A DNA stretch of 12,545 nucleotides, taken from positions 1 through 12,545 of the forward strand of contig JBEKGZ010000039.1 of NCBI GenBank assembly GCA_050012535.1, read 5' to 3'. A program made the translations under genes and the position numbers. Source of the DNA: CAVPLU01 sp050012535. GTDB taxonomy: Archaea > Thermoproteota > Bathyarchaeia > 40CM-2-53-6. Below are positions 1 to 6,548 of this stretch, in pieces (positions within the stretch are counted from its first letter, which is position 1; each line of letters begins with the position of its first letter). The notes below the pieces were generated by a model, which saw only the letters and a list, made by a program, of their open reading frames with translations, made no database searches and was not told where the DNA came from.

Positions 1-159
1 AAATTGAATCAAATCGCAACGCCGATCCGGATTTCGCACAATCCACTGATTGCAGGATCGGCTCCGCCGAAACTCGGCCAGCATACGCTTGAGATACTCC
101 GGGGACTTCGATACTCGACGAAGGATGTGGAAAGACTCAAAACAGAAGGAGCGATCTAG
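1..159 (+). CDS. CaiB/BaiF family (family III) CoA-transferase, C-terminal fragment
   Basis: Only the last 52 codons are inside the window; the frame is open at base 1 and ends at TAG 157-159. The translated tail has the usual end of family III CoA-transferases: an 'ATPIRIS' strand, 'APPKLGQHTLEIL' (compare the family's 'PxLGEHTxEIL'), and a final 'DVERLKTEGAI' matching 'EIxxLxxEGVI'. Enzymes of this family move CoA between acyl-CoAs and free acids in the cytoplasm and use an Asp in the N-terminal part, which lies outside the window, so the substrate cannot be read. The stop codon overlaps a strong AGGAGG motif (158-163). Family assignment is fairly firm from this short tail; the specific enzyme is not. 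Confidence 0.8.
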   Translation, partial: KLNQIATPIRISHNPLIAGSAPPKLGQHTLEILRGLRYSTKDVERLKTEGAI

Positions 160-220
160 GAGGACACATATGCCGAATCGCGTGTGCCGCGCTGTACGTA
201 TCGTCCATAAGGTAGAATAG
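158..220 (+). other. Strong Shine-Dalgarno with a 16-codon ORF
   Basis: AGGAGG at 158-163 overlaps the TAG stop of the CoA-transferase gene. ATG 170-172 follows after a 6-base spacer, which is close to ideal, but its frame closes after 16 codons at TAG 218-220. The peptide, beginning MPNRVCRAVR, matches nothing I recognise. This frame is the same one later used by the membrane-protein gene, with TAG stops at 218 and 281 in between. It could be a leader peptide, a decayed start of the next gene, or chance. Confidence 0.25.
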
Positions 221-283
221 ACTCATTGGCCGCCTGACACGAATAGAGGTGAAAGAATCTGGTTGGTCCCCTCTGGTTCGTAG

Positions 284-916
284 GCTTCGACAGCCTCATG
301 GAACGCTCTTGCCATAGCCTTTCAGGCTCTGAAAGGATACAGGCTGACGAAACAGAGGACACTATGGTACGTCCACTTCAGTTTTGGAGTCTTGTCGGCT
401 GGACTCTTAATCGATTCCCTAGCAGGTTTCATTGGGGTTGCGGCGCGCACGCTCAGAGGAACGATAGCTTTCACGGCGATTGGATACTCGATCTACTTCT
501 TCGCGCAACTCCTCGGATATTCCATTCTCATATACGCCTACGTTTCCCAAACAAGAACGCTGAACATCTCGACATCCCCGGTTCTGCTTGCTTCCCTGTT
601 TGGTTTCGTAACTCTACAAGTGGCGCCGGGCATCGTGGGGAGGCTGTTTGGTCCTCTCGAATATCATCCGGTCTCGGAGATCCTGCTCCTCTTCCTAGTT
701 TTCTACGTCGCCGTCCAAACTGGCACGAACTATTCGGCCACGAAGGACCGGAATGCCTTTCTCGTGTTTCTGGCCTTCCTACTGCTGGCGCTTAGCCACC
801 TTTTGTTCATTCTACAGCTAATTAGTCCACTTCTCTTCGTGATCGGTCATCTATTACAGCTCTCAGGCTTCGTCTCGTTTCTCGCGATGCTTCTCCGGGT
901 GACTCGCAACCAATGA
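284..916 (+). CDS. Multi-pass membrane protein of unknown function, N-terminus unresolved
   Basis: The frame is open from 284, just after TAG 281-283, to TGA 914-916. The first standard start is TTG 392 (174 aa), but it sits inside what looks like the first membrane helix. The codons before it already read as this protein: 'ALAIAFQALKGYRLTKQRT' and 'YVHFSFGVL' resemble the short helix, GYR loop and aromatic helix that open many small archaeal membrane proteins. Counting from TTG 392, helices lie near 1-18, 24-51, 64-87, 94-112, 122-141 and 145-168. There are no obvious catalytic residues. The stop overlaps the ATG of the winged-helix gene (ATGA), so the two are probably translated together and the membrane protein may signal to the regulator (inference). 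A sequencing error, a frameshift or a nonstandard start near 284 could explain the missing start. The coordinate 284 marks the open frame, not a proven start codon. Confidence 0.65.
   Translation, partial: ASTASWNALAIAFQALKGYRLTKQRTLWYVHFSFGVLSAGLLIDSLAGFIGVAARTLRGTIAFTAIGYSIYFFAQLLGYSILIYAYVSQTRTLNISTSPVLLASLFGFVTLQVAPGIVGRLFGPLEYHPVSEILLLFLVFYVAVQTGTNYSATKDRNAFLVFLAFLLLALSHLLFILQLISPLLFVIGHLLQLSGFVSFLAMLLRVTRNQ
898..902 (+). promoter_or_regulatory. Shine-Dalgarno for the winged-helix gene
   Basis: GGTGA lies inside the end of the membrane-protein gene, 10 bases before ATG 913. It matches the archaeal 16S 3' end and supports translation of the second gene from the same transcript. Confidence 0.5.
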
Positions 917-1203
917 CGCAGAAGACTCCAAAGTACCGTTCACAGATGAAGATCTACGTTGACATTATGCGAGTCATCCAGCACGAAGAGAATCATGCGA
1001 AACCCACCCGCATATTGTATGGTGCCAACCTGTCCCATGACCGACTTTTGAAACATCTGGATGAACTCAAGACGCTTGGCGTGATAGAGGAAGTTGTCGA
1101 GAGCGACGACCGATTCTACAAACTTACGCAGAAAGGAATCGAGTTCCTGAATCAGTTCAGAGCAGTTGAGAGATTCGCGACCGCCTTTGGTTTCGTCATC
1201 TGA
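913..1203 (+). CDS. Winged helix-turn-helix DNA-binding protein
   Basis: This 96-aa protein has the single-domain form of archaeal winged-helix regulators (HTH_45/ArnR-like). Residues about 4-25 (YRSQMKIYVDIMRVIQHEE) form the first helix. 'PTRILYGANLSHDRLLKHLDELKTLGVIEE' (about 31-60) gives the HTH with its recognition helix, and 'RFYKLTQKGIEFLNQF' (about 67-82) is the wing followed by the closing helix with the family's typical 'YxLTxKGxxFL'. It presumably binds DNA as a dimer. The start ATG 913 overlaps the upstream stop as ATGA and has GGTGA 10 bases before it. Pairing with a membrane protein suggests local control or a membrane-linked regulator (inference). The target genes are not evident. 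Confidence 0.82.
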   Translation: MTQKTPKYRSQMKIYVDIMRVIQHEENHAKPTRILYGANLSHDRLLKHLDELKTLGVIEEVVESDDRFYKLTQKGIEFLNQFRAVERFATAFGFVI

Positions 1204-1249
1204 CCTTACTGCGTATTCAGCTTCTGGCTAGGCGGCAGTTGCAGACAAA

Positions 1250-1269
1250 CATCGGGGCCGAGCCCGATG
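1250..1269. terminator. Hairpin between convergent genes, possible bidirectional terminator
   Basis: A perfect 7-bp inverted repeat, CATCGGG (1250-1256) and CCCGATG (1263-1269), has a 6-base loop. It lies in the 114-bp gap between the converging winged-helix and Lrp genes. No long T tract follows on either strand, so it may be a processing or stability element rather than a classic terminator. Confidence 0.4.
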
Positions 1270-1317
1270 ATGTGCTTCGCATTCGGAGGCCTCGTCCTCT
1301 CTCGCTGTTTGGTGAGT

Positions 1318-1779
1318 TCAGAGTAGTCGAAAGTCCTCTTCTATCGTGGTCAGGACGAGATGCGTGTTCATTCGGTCAACAAAGGGCATGGCCAGCATGG
1401 TTTTGGTGAACTTTCCCAGCTCATCACGCGTTCGAAACTTTGCAATAACGAAAACGTCCGTCGTTCCAGTGATATCGTAGGCCGCGCAGACATTTGGATG
1501 CTTACTGATGGCTTGTTCCATTTCTAGGAATTTGCCTTTGGACACCGTGATTTCAGCAATCGCGGTTAATTGATAACCCAGCTTCTCGTGATCCAGAACG
1601 GCCGTGTATCCTTTTACTACCTTGGCCCGTTCCAAGCGTTTGATCCGAGTGAGGACTGTTCCCACCGAGACTTTGCATCGTTGAGCTATCTTTCGACAAG
1701 AAACTCTGGAATCGTCACACAGGATTGAGAGTACCCTTCGGTCGAGATCGTCAATATCCAACTGTTCAGGGTCTGTCAT
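1318..1779 (-). CDS. Lrp/AsnC family transcriptional regulator
   Basis: This 153-aa protein has normal family length. The N-terminal HTH covers about residues 7-60: 'LDIDDLDRRVLSILCDDSRVS', then 'KIAQRCKVSVGTVLTRIKRLE' with the recognition helix, then 'VVKGYTAVLD'. The C-terminal RAM ligand-binding and assembly domain covers about 68-145, with 'NVCAAYDITGTTDVFVIAKF', which matches the family's 'V..cy.vtG..D.ll.v' core, and the closing 'THLVLTTIEEDF'. Such proteins form dimers to octamers and respond to amino acids. The gene is divergent from a PLP-dependent amino-acid lyase across 121 bp, so control of that lyase by an aromatic amino acid is a reasonable inference. The ATG at 1779 has no clear Shine-Dalgarno. 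Confidence 0.9.
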   Translation of the reverse strand: MTDPEQLDIDDLDRRVLSILCDDSRVSCRKIAQRCKVSVGTVLTRIKRLERAKVVKGYTAVLDHEKLGYQLTAIAEITVSKGKFLEMEQAISKHPNVCAAYDITGTTDVFVIAKFRTRDELGKFTKTMLAMPFVDRMNTHLVLTTIEEDFRLL

Positions 1780-1837
1780 GGCTTAAGCTGTCTGCTTGGA
1801 CAACATTTGGGCTTTTCTAAGACCCACCGAACATTCG

Positions 1838-1852
1838 TCCAGTGCAATTGGA
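1838..1852. promoter_or_regulatory. Candidate Lrp-type operator in the divergent promoter region
   Basis: An imperfect 15-bp dyad, TCCA-N7-TGGA with one more matched pair inside (5 of 7 pairs), lies 7 bases upstream of the TATA-like TTATATT of the lyase gene. Its size and position suit an Lrp/AsnC site. The site is short, so chance is possible. A perfect 8-bp palindrome GCTTAAGC (1781-1788) also sits next to the regulator's own start codon. Confidence 0.25.
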
Positions 1853-1859
1853 AGAGACG

Positions 1860-1866
1860 TTATATT
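1860..1866 (+). promoter_or_regulatory. Box A (TATA) of the lyase gene
   Basis: TTATATT is preceded by purine-rich GAAGAGACG, a plausible BRE. Adding about 25 bases puts transcription start near 1888, giving a leader of about a dozen bases before ATG 1901. This supports the later start over the longer 515-codon reading from 1796. Confidence 0.45.
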
Positions 1867-1900
1867 CGTTCGGGCGCATGAGTCATTCTTGGTGCCGTTA

Positions 1901-3343
1901 ATGTCGATAAAGTTCTCTTCAGGCAAGGAATTACCTGTCGAGATGCACAAGACTCGAATGGTGCAGAGAATCTCTCTGGTCCCGGTTGAGGAACGCCTTC
2001 GAGCGATAGCGGAGGCCGGCTACAATACGTTCCTGCTCAAGACAAAGGACGTGTTTCTTGACATGCTAACGGACAGTGGCGTAAACGCGATGAGCGATAA
2101 CCAGTTTGCTGGCATGCTAAACGCCGATGACGCTTACGCCGGCAGCATGACATTCTATGAATTTGCGAAAGCGGTCGAAGATGTCCTTGGATACAAGTAC
2201 GTAATGAATGTGCACCAAGGCAGAGCCGCTGAGCACCTGCTGGCGAAAGTCTTCGCGAAGTCAGGCGACGCCATCCCGACTAACTACCACTTCACGACCA
2301 CTAAAGCTCACATTGAACTCATAGGCGCCACATGCCTAGAGATCTACTACGACGACGCCCTGAAGACGGAAAGCTCGAACCTTTTCAAAGGAAACATGGA
2401 CCCGGACAAACTGAGGAAGGTGATAGAGAAGTACGGGAAGGCGAAAGTTGCGTTTGTCCGAATGGAGGCAACCACAAACCTGATCGGCGGACAACCGTTC
2501 TCCATGGCAAATCTCAGACAAATAAGAGAGATCTGTGACAAACACGGCCTACTTCTTATCTTGGACGGCAGTCTGATCTGCGAGAATGCATACCTGATAA
2601 GACAACGAGAGAAGGGATACGCGAACAATACAGTTGCCGACATTGTACGAGAGATCTGCAGCCTCGCAGACATATACTACATGAGCGGCAGAAAGAACAC
2701 ATCCGTCAGAGGAGGTATGATGGCTACAAACAACAAGGCACTGTTCGACAAGATCAGACCGTGGCTTCCAGTCTACGAAGGTTTCTACACTTATGGCGGG
2801 ATGTCCATGCGAGAAATCGGTGCAATGACCGTCGGAATTAGGGAGATGGTTGATCCGGCAGTTGCGGGTTGTTCAGTGGAACAGATCAAGTACTTTGTTG
2901 GAAGACTCGTCGAAACGGGAATCCCGGTTGTTACGCCCCCGGGCGGGTTGGCGTGTCACTTGGATGCGATGAAGTTCTTGCCCCAAGTTCCTCAATCCCA
3001 ATATCCGGCAGGGTCACTGGCAGCCGCTCTCTACATAGCCTCCGGGATAAGGAGCATGGAAAGAGGAACCGTTTCAATGGACAGAGACAGGCAAGGCAAG
3101 GAAGTAATGGCTGACATAGAACTCACGAGGATCGCATTGCCAAGAAGGGTCTACACGGTATCGCACATAGAATACGCTATTGACAGGATAAACTGGCTGT
3201 ACAAACACCGAAGCTTAGTCAAAGGTCTGAAGTTCGTTTTCGAACCACCTGTGCTCAGATTCTTCGACGGAAGGATGGAGCCCATTGACGATTGGGGAAG
3301 AAGCCTTGCGAAGGCTTTCAGAGAAGAAATAGGCGCCTCCTGA
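1901..3343 (+). CDS. Beta-eliminating PLP lyase, tyrosine phenol-lyase/tryptophanase family
   Basis: With ATG 1901 the protein has 480 aa, close to TPL (456) and TnaA (471). GGTG at 1891 and a TATA box at 1860 favour this start; the frame is open back to 1796 but those 35 residues look non-family. Family members split tyrosine or tryptophan into pyruvate, ammonia and phenol or indole. Features resemble TPL most: DDAY79, QGR108, FTTT131-134, NLIGGQP193-199, Schiff-base Lys265 (SGRK), SMERG (Arg388, like TPL Arg381 that contacts the phenol), Arg410 (TPL Arg404), LPRRVYT, and LRFF (454-455). Departures: Leu225 replaces TPL Arg217, Leu350 replaces His343 in the GGH motif, Arg264 replaces Lys256, and Phe295 replaces Met288. 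These replacements make the exact substrate uncertain. TPL numbering is from memory. The divergent Lrp/AsnC gene is its likely regulator. Confidence 0.85.
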   Translation: MSIKFSSGKELPVEMHKTRMVQRISLVPVEERLRAIAEAGYNTFLLKTKDVFLDMLTDSGVNAMSDNQFAGMLNADDAYAGSMTFYEFAKAVEDVLGYKYVMNVHQGRAAEHLLAKVFAKSGDAIPTNYHFTTTKAHIELIGATCLEIYYDDALKTESSNLFKGNMDPDKLRKVIEKYGKAKVAFVRMEATTNLIGGQPFSMANLRQIREICDKHGLLLILDGSLICENAYLIRQREKGYANNTVADIVREICSLADIYYMSGRKNTSVRGGMMATNNKALFDKIRPWLPVYEGFYTYGGMSMREIGAMTVGIREMVDPAVAGCSVEQIKYFVGRLVETGIPVVTPPGGLACHLDAMKFLPQVPQSQYPAGSLAAALYIASGIRSMERGTVSMDRDRQGKEVMADIELTRIALPRRVYTVSHIEYAIDRINWLYKHRSLVKGLKFVFEPPVLRFFDGRMEPIDDWGRSLAKAFREEIGAS

Positions 3344-3379
3344 TCCCTCACACCGAACAGGGCTATGCAGATTGATGGT

Positions 3380-3404
3380 GCATCCGGTACTCTCCACCGG
3401 ATGC
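3380..3404. terminator. Strong hairpin between convergent genes
   Basis: A perfect 9-bp inverted repeat, GCATCCGGT (3380-3388) and ACCGGATGC (3396-3404), has a 7-base loop. It lies in the 77-bp gap between the converging lyase and PPOX genes. It is a good candidate for a bidirectional terminator or 3'-end stabiliser; no T run follows it. Confidence 0.5.
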
Positions 3405-3420
3405 TTGTCGACCTTGCCGG

Positions 3421-3825
3421 TTACCAGCTCGACTTGTGAGTGGGTTCAATTCTAACGAAAGGTGCCTCTCCTTCTTTCCAGGGATCCGCTCGTACCCAAC
3501 TGAACCTCTTGTAGAAGAAAGCATATGCTTCTCGAAACTCAGGTCCAGTTTCTAGTGTCGTCGATATCCCTTGGATGAAGACACCGCGTATGCCACGACC
3601 GGGCTTGTAGACATCCACCACGAAGGCCACTTTGTTGTTCGTCAGGAGATTGCGGTATTTCCTTGTTACATAGTCGGTGGCAACCAAGAAGCTGCTGCCC
3701 CGATAGATGTAGCACACTGGGACAACGTGAGGCGTCCCGTCGGGAGATACCGTCGCTAATCTTCCCAGCTCATTCCTCATCAAGAAACGTTCTTCAGCTT
3801 TGCTGAACCTCACCAAACCCATCAC
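3421..3825 (-). CDS. Pyridoxamine 5'-phosphate oxidase-like (PPOX) family protein, possibly F420- or FMN-dependent
   Basis: This is a 134-aa split-barrel protein. Residues about 10-70 carry the family pattern: 'FLMRNELGRLATVSPDGTPHV' (helix, first strand, DGxPHVVPV), 'FLVATDYVTRKYRNLLTNNKV' (strand, then the K-x-R-N-L loop that contacts cofactor phosphate in relatives) and 'VAFVVDVY'. The end, 'VRIEPTHKSSW', is the closing strand with the typical Lys-x-x-Trp. In archaea such proteins commonly use F420 or FMN for small redox reactions, or simply bind flavin; the substrate cannot be told. GTG 3825 is followed directly by ATG 3822, so the start is one or the other. It lies 39 bases downstream of glmS on the same strand and may be cotranscribed. 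Confidence 0.8.
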   Translation of the reverse strand: MMGLVRFSKAEERFLMRNELGRLATVSPDGTPHVVPVCYIYRGSSFLVATDYVTRKYRNLLTNNKVAFVVDVYKPGRGIRGVFIQGISTTLETGPEFREAYAFFYKRFSWVRADPWKEGEAPFVRIEPTHKSSW

Positions 3826-3864
3826 ATCGGGCGAGAGCGACTAGACGCCTTCGATCTGGTCTCA

Positions 3865-5691
3865 CTACTTGACTGTGACGGACTTCGCTAGGTTTCTTGG
3901 CATATCCGGATCATATCCCTTCTCCACAGCCATGTAGTATGCGAAAAGCTGCAGAGGGATGACAAAGAGGATTGGCGATAGGACTTCTCCGATATCCTTG
4001 GGAACTTCAATGAAGTCGTCAGCTAACCTCTCGATTTCCTGATCTCCTTCCTCCACGACTGCGATTACAGAGGCTCCTCTTGCTTTCATCTCCATTATGT
4101 TTCCGATTACCGTCTTGTGAGTTTCGTCTTTCGGACAAACGATCACGACAGGGAATCCGGGTTCCACCAGGCCTATGGGACCATGTTTGCTTTCCCCTGC
4201 GGGCAGCGCTATTGCGGGCACATAGGCTATCTCCATTAGCTTGAGTCGGCCTTCGTATGCGGTGGCGGTGCTTATTCCGCGGCCCAAGAAAAGGAATGCT
4301 TTCGCATCTTTGTACTTCTTTGCGACGCGCCTAACTTTTTCCTCTTGTGTCCGAATAATTGTTTCGGCATCATCTGGCAGGCTCTTCAGCCTCTCGCTCA
4401 AATAGTCCATTTCATCTTGTGAGACTTTGCCTCTCTTTTTGGCCACTCTCAAAGCTAATTGAGCCAGTACCGAGACCTGAGATGTGAACGTCTTTGTTGC
4501 TGCCACTCCAATCTCTGGACCCGATTGCTGATCGATATAGACCCGCGAGACTCGTGTCAAGGTCGAATCAACAACGTTCGTCAGGCCCAAGATTGTTGCT
4601 GCTCTCTCCCTTGCTGTCATTATGGCGGCCAGCGTGTCGCTAGTTTCTCCAGATTGGCTTACTGCCAAAATCGTGCTATCAATGCCAATTGACTTTCCGT
4701 GCTGTTCGACACATTCTGATGCGATCGCAGGGTAGGTTCCCAAGAAGGCGAGCTTGGAGAACATGTATGAACCAGCCATACATGCGTGGTATGAGGTGCC
4801 ACAAGCTACAAGGAAGACTTCGCGTGCACGTTCCAAGAAGGTCCCCATCAAATCAAGGTAGTGCTCCTGTAGTCTGAGCGTGTTTCGAAGAGTCTGCGGC
4901 TGTTCGTGAATCTCCTTCAGCATGAAATGCGGGTAGCCGCCCTTAACGGCCATTTCGGGGGACCAGTCGATAATCTTCGGCTTGCGCTCAACAATGCTTG
5001 AATCAGAGATTTTCCTGATTTCGAAATCCTCTGGCGAAAGCGTGACGAGTTCGCCGTTTTCCACTATGACTGTCTTCTTGGTTAGTGGTAGGAGTGCCGG
5101 TATGTCAGATGCACAATAGAGTCCTTCACCTGCTACTCCAATGACGAGGGGACTTTCGTTCCTGGCGCACACGATCTTGTCAGGTTCCTTTGTCGATATA
5201 GCGGCGACAGAGTAGGAGCCTTCGAGTTTCTTCACGGCTTCCAAGACTGCATCCGGAAAACTGAGGCCGCCTAGGCTCAAACCATCCTCGATTAGATGGG
5301 CTATGATTTCCGTGTCGGTCTTGGACTTGAGAACGTGACCACGCGCCTCTAGTTCCAACCTTAGCTCTGCGAAGTTCTCTATTATACCATTGTGGATCAC
5401 GGCAATTTGCCCTTTACAATCCAGATGCGGATGCGCGTTGACTTGCAGTGGGGCACCATGCGTAGCCCACCTTGTGTGCCCGATACCAATGTTTCCCGGC
5501 AAATCATCTAGATTATGGATCTTGTGAACATCGTCGATCTTCCCTCGATCTTTCTTCACGTAGAGCCTTCCGTCGGATATCGTAGCCTCGCCAACAGAGT
5601 CATAGCCTCGATATTCGAGCCTCTTCAAGGCAGCGTGTATAATGGGCGCAGCGTTTCCTTCTCGCAAGGCGCAACCGAAGATGCCGCACAT
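3865..5691 (-). CDS. glmS: Glutamine--fructose-6-phosphate aminotransferase (isomerizing)
   Basis: GlmS makes glucosamine-6-phosphate from fructose-6-phosphate and glutamine in the cytoplasm, the first step toward UDP-GlcNAc for surface glycans. It has 608 aa, essentially the bacterial length. The class II glutaminase domain begins MCGIFGC, so Cys2 becomes the N-terminal nucleophile, followed by 'LEYRGYDS', 'GHTRWATHG', 'HNGIIENF' and 'KSKTDTEIIAHL'. Two SIS sugar-phosphate domains follow, with 'ACGTSYHACMAGSY', 'SQSGETSDTL', 'GRGISTATAYEGRLKLMEI' and 'PAGESKHGPIGL'. The end 'DMPRNLAKSVTVK' is the conserved C-terminal tail that contributes to the active site. It stops at TAG (3865-3867), showing that TAG is an ordinary stop here. 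Neighbours on the same strand are a flavoprotein upstream and a PPOX protein downstream, with no evident pathway link. Confidence 0.97.
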   Translation of the reverse strand: MCGIFGCALREGNAAPIIHAALKRLEYRGYDSVGEATISDGRLYVKKDRGKIDDVHKIHNLDDLPGNIGIGHTRWATHGAPLQVNAHPHLDCKGQIAVIHNGIIENFAELRLELEARGHVLKSKTDTEIIAHLIEDGLSLGGLSFPDAVLEAVKKLEGSYSVAAISTKEPDKIVCARNESPLVIGVAGEGLYCASDIPALLPLTKKTVIVENGELVTLSPEDFEIRKISDSSIVERKPKIIDWSPEMAVKGGYPHFMLKEIHEQPQTLRNTLRLQEHYLDLMGTFLERAREVFLVACGTSYHACMAGSYMFSKLAFLGTYPAIASECVEQHGKSIGIDSTILAVSQSGETSDTLAAIMTARERAATILGLTNVVDSTLTRVSRVYIDQQSGPEIGVAATKTFTSQVSVLAQLALRVAKKRGKVSQDEMDYLSERLKSLPDDAETIIRTQEEKVRRVAKKYKDAKAFLFLGRGISTATAYEGRLKLMEIAYVPAIALPAGESKHGPIGLVEPGFPVVIVCPKDETHKTVIGNIMEMKARGASVIAVVEEGDQEIERLADDFIEVPKDIGEVLSPILFVIPLQLFAYYMAVEKGYDPDMPRNLAKSVTVK

Positions 5692-5726
5692 CTTAGAATC
5701 TACTCATTGATGATCAGTTTCTCAAC

Positions 5727-5734
5727 TAATAGTT
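5727..5734 (-). promoter_or_regulatory. Weak TATA-like element before glmS
   Basis: On the minus strand the AT-rich stretch reads AAAAACTATTAG. Its centre is about 40 bases from ATG 5691, so a start of transcription near 5705 would give a leader of about a dozen bases, as at the lyase and lipA promoters. Short arms ACTAA/TTAGT (5725-5743) flank it. The match to box A is poor. Confidence 0.2.
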
Positions 5735-5829
5735 TTTGTTAGTCGAGCGCATCCCCTGATGGTCGATTTCTCTTGCAGGGAGCACGATCTGGGACACCTG
5801 CAGAAGGGGCTTCCGTTTCTACTATATTG

Positions 5830-6468
5830 TCATCGTAGTGCGGCAAGTCTCTCTGCCATGAGCGAAACCTTGTTTCCTAATGCTGTTAGAGTGTTCTTCC
5901 CAAGAACGTCTCGTGCAAGCGCATCAGGCTTGCTGTCAGAACAAACCGTTCCTCCAAGATTCGAGGCTGAGTCAGAGTATCCGGCCGTACCTACGACCAG
6001 CATATCGTTGAAGAGGAAGAATCTGTGGAGCGCGAATAGAGTTGCTTCGATCCCGTCATTTCTGCCTCCACCTACAGCGATCGCCCCTGCGGGCTTGAAC
6101 CGCAACGTGCCCTTCAGTTCGCTTCTCGATCCTGATTCATCGTAGAAGGGAAGGAATCTGTCCATGAACACCTTCATGATGCCGGTTACAGAACCATAGT
6201 ACACGGGACTTGCGAACAAGAATCCGTCTGCAGAGGTCAGCTTCGCATATAGGGGGGTCATGTCATCCTCATGTGCTGGACAGGGAAGTTCTCTCGTTCC
6301 CTCTTTCTTGCATCGGTAACAGGCGTTGCACTCAGCTATCTTCAGGTTTGCCAGGTTGACCAATTCGGTCCTGCAGTTTCGGGAACAGGCTCGTAGCGCT
6401 TCCTGTAGGCACTGATCCGTGTTGCCCCCTTTGCGAGGACTGCCTGAAACTCCAAGAATCTCAATCAT
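5830..6468 (-). CDS. Iron-sulfur flavoprotein (Isf)-like, NADPH-dependent FMN reductase family
   Basis: This 212-aa protein has a flavodoxin-like fold. It opens 'MIEILGVSGSPRKGGNTDQ', where SGSPRKGGNT (8-17) is the FMN-phosphate loop. Cys47, 50, 53 and 63 (CNACYRC-x9-C) form a compact cysteine cluster like the [4Fe-4S] motif of methanogen Isf, though the last gap is longer than the usual 4-7. 'ADGFLFASPVYYGSVTG' and 'MKVFMDRF' are the second FMN-binding region, and 'AIAVGGGRNDGIEATL' follows. It likely shuttles electrons between ferredoxin or NAD(P)H and a small acceptor such as a quinone, oxygen or peroxide, but the partner is unknown. ATG 6468 is 136 bp from the divergent lipA start. The TGA stop is 138 bp before glmS on the same strand, so a shared transcript is possible but not clear. 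Confidence 0.85.
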   Translation of the reverse strand: MIEILGVSGSPRKGGNTDQCLQEALRACSRNCRTELVNLANLKIAECNACYRCKKEGTRELPCPAHEDDMTPLYAKLTSADGFLFASPVYYGSVTGIMKVFMDRFLPFYDESGSRSELKGTLRFKPAGAIAVGGGRNDGIEATLFALHRFFLFNDMLVVGTAGYSDSASNLGGTVCSDSKPDALARDVLGKNTLTALGNKVSLMAERLAALR

Positions 6469-6548
6469 CGTCGAAACCAGCCATCATGTCTTGCCTTCTC
6501 TCACTTATGATGATCGCGACAGTACTTGAATCGTGATGGGCACAGAAT

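Noticed and set aside
156..362. 68-codon minus-strand ORF
   Set aside because: No family resemblance, no promoter or ribosome site, and it overlaps sequence that codes on the plus strand.
298..795. 165-codon plus-strand ORF starting at ATG 298
   Set aside because: It overlaps the membrane-protein gene in another frame, has an irregular composition with no domain, and the membrane frame alone couples to the next gene by ATGA.
170..916. One long gene from ATG 170 with two TAG codons read as pyrrolysine
   Set aside because: Residues between the TAGs do not look like protein, and glmS ends with TAG exactly at its conserved C-terminus, so TAG acts as a normal stop here.
1796..1900. Longer N-terminus of the lyase from 1796
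   Set aside because: The extra 35 residues have no family counterpart, overlap the TATA box and candidate operator, and ATG 1901 gives the expected length.
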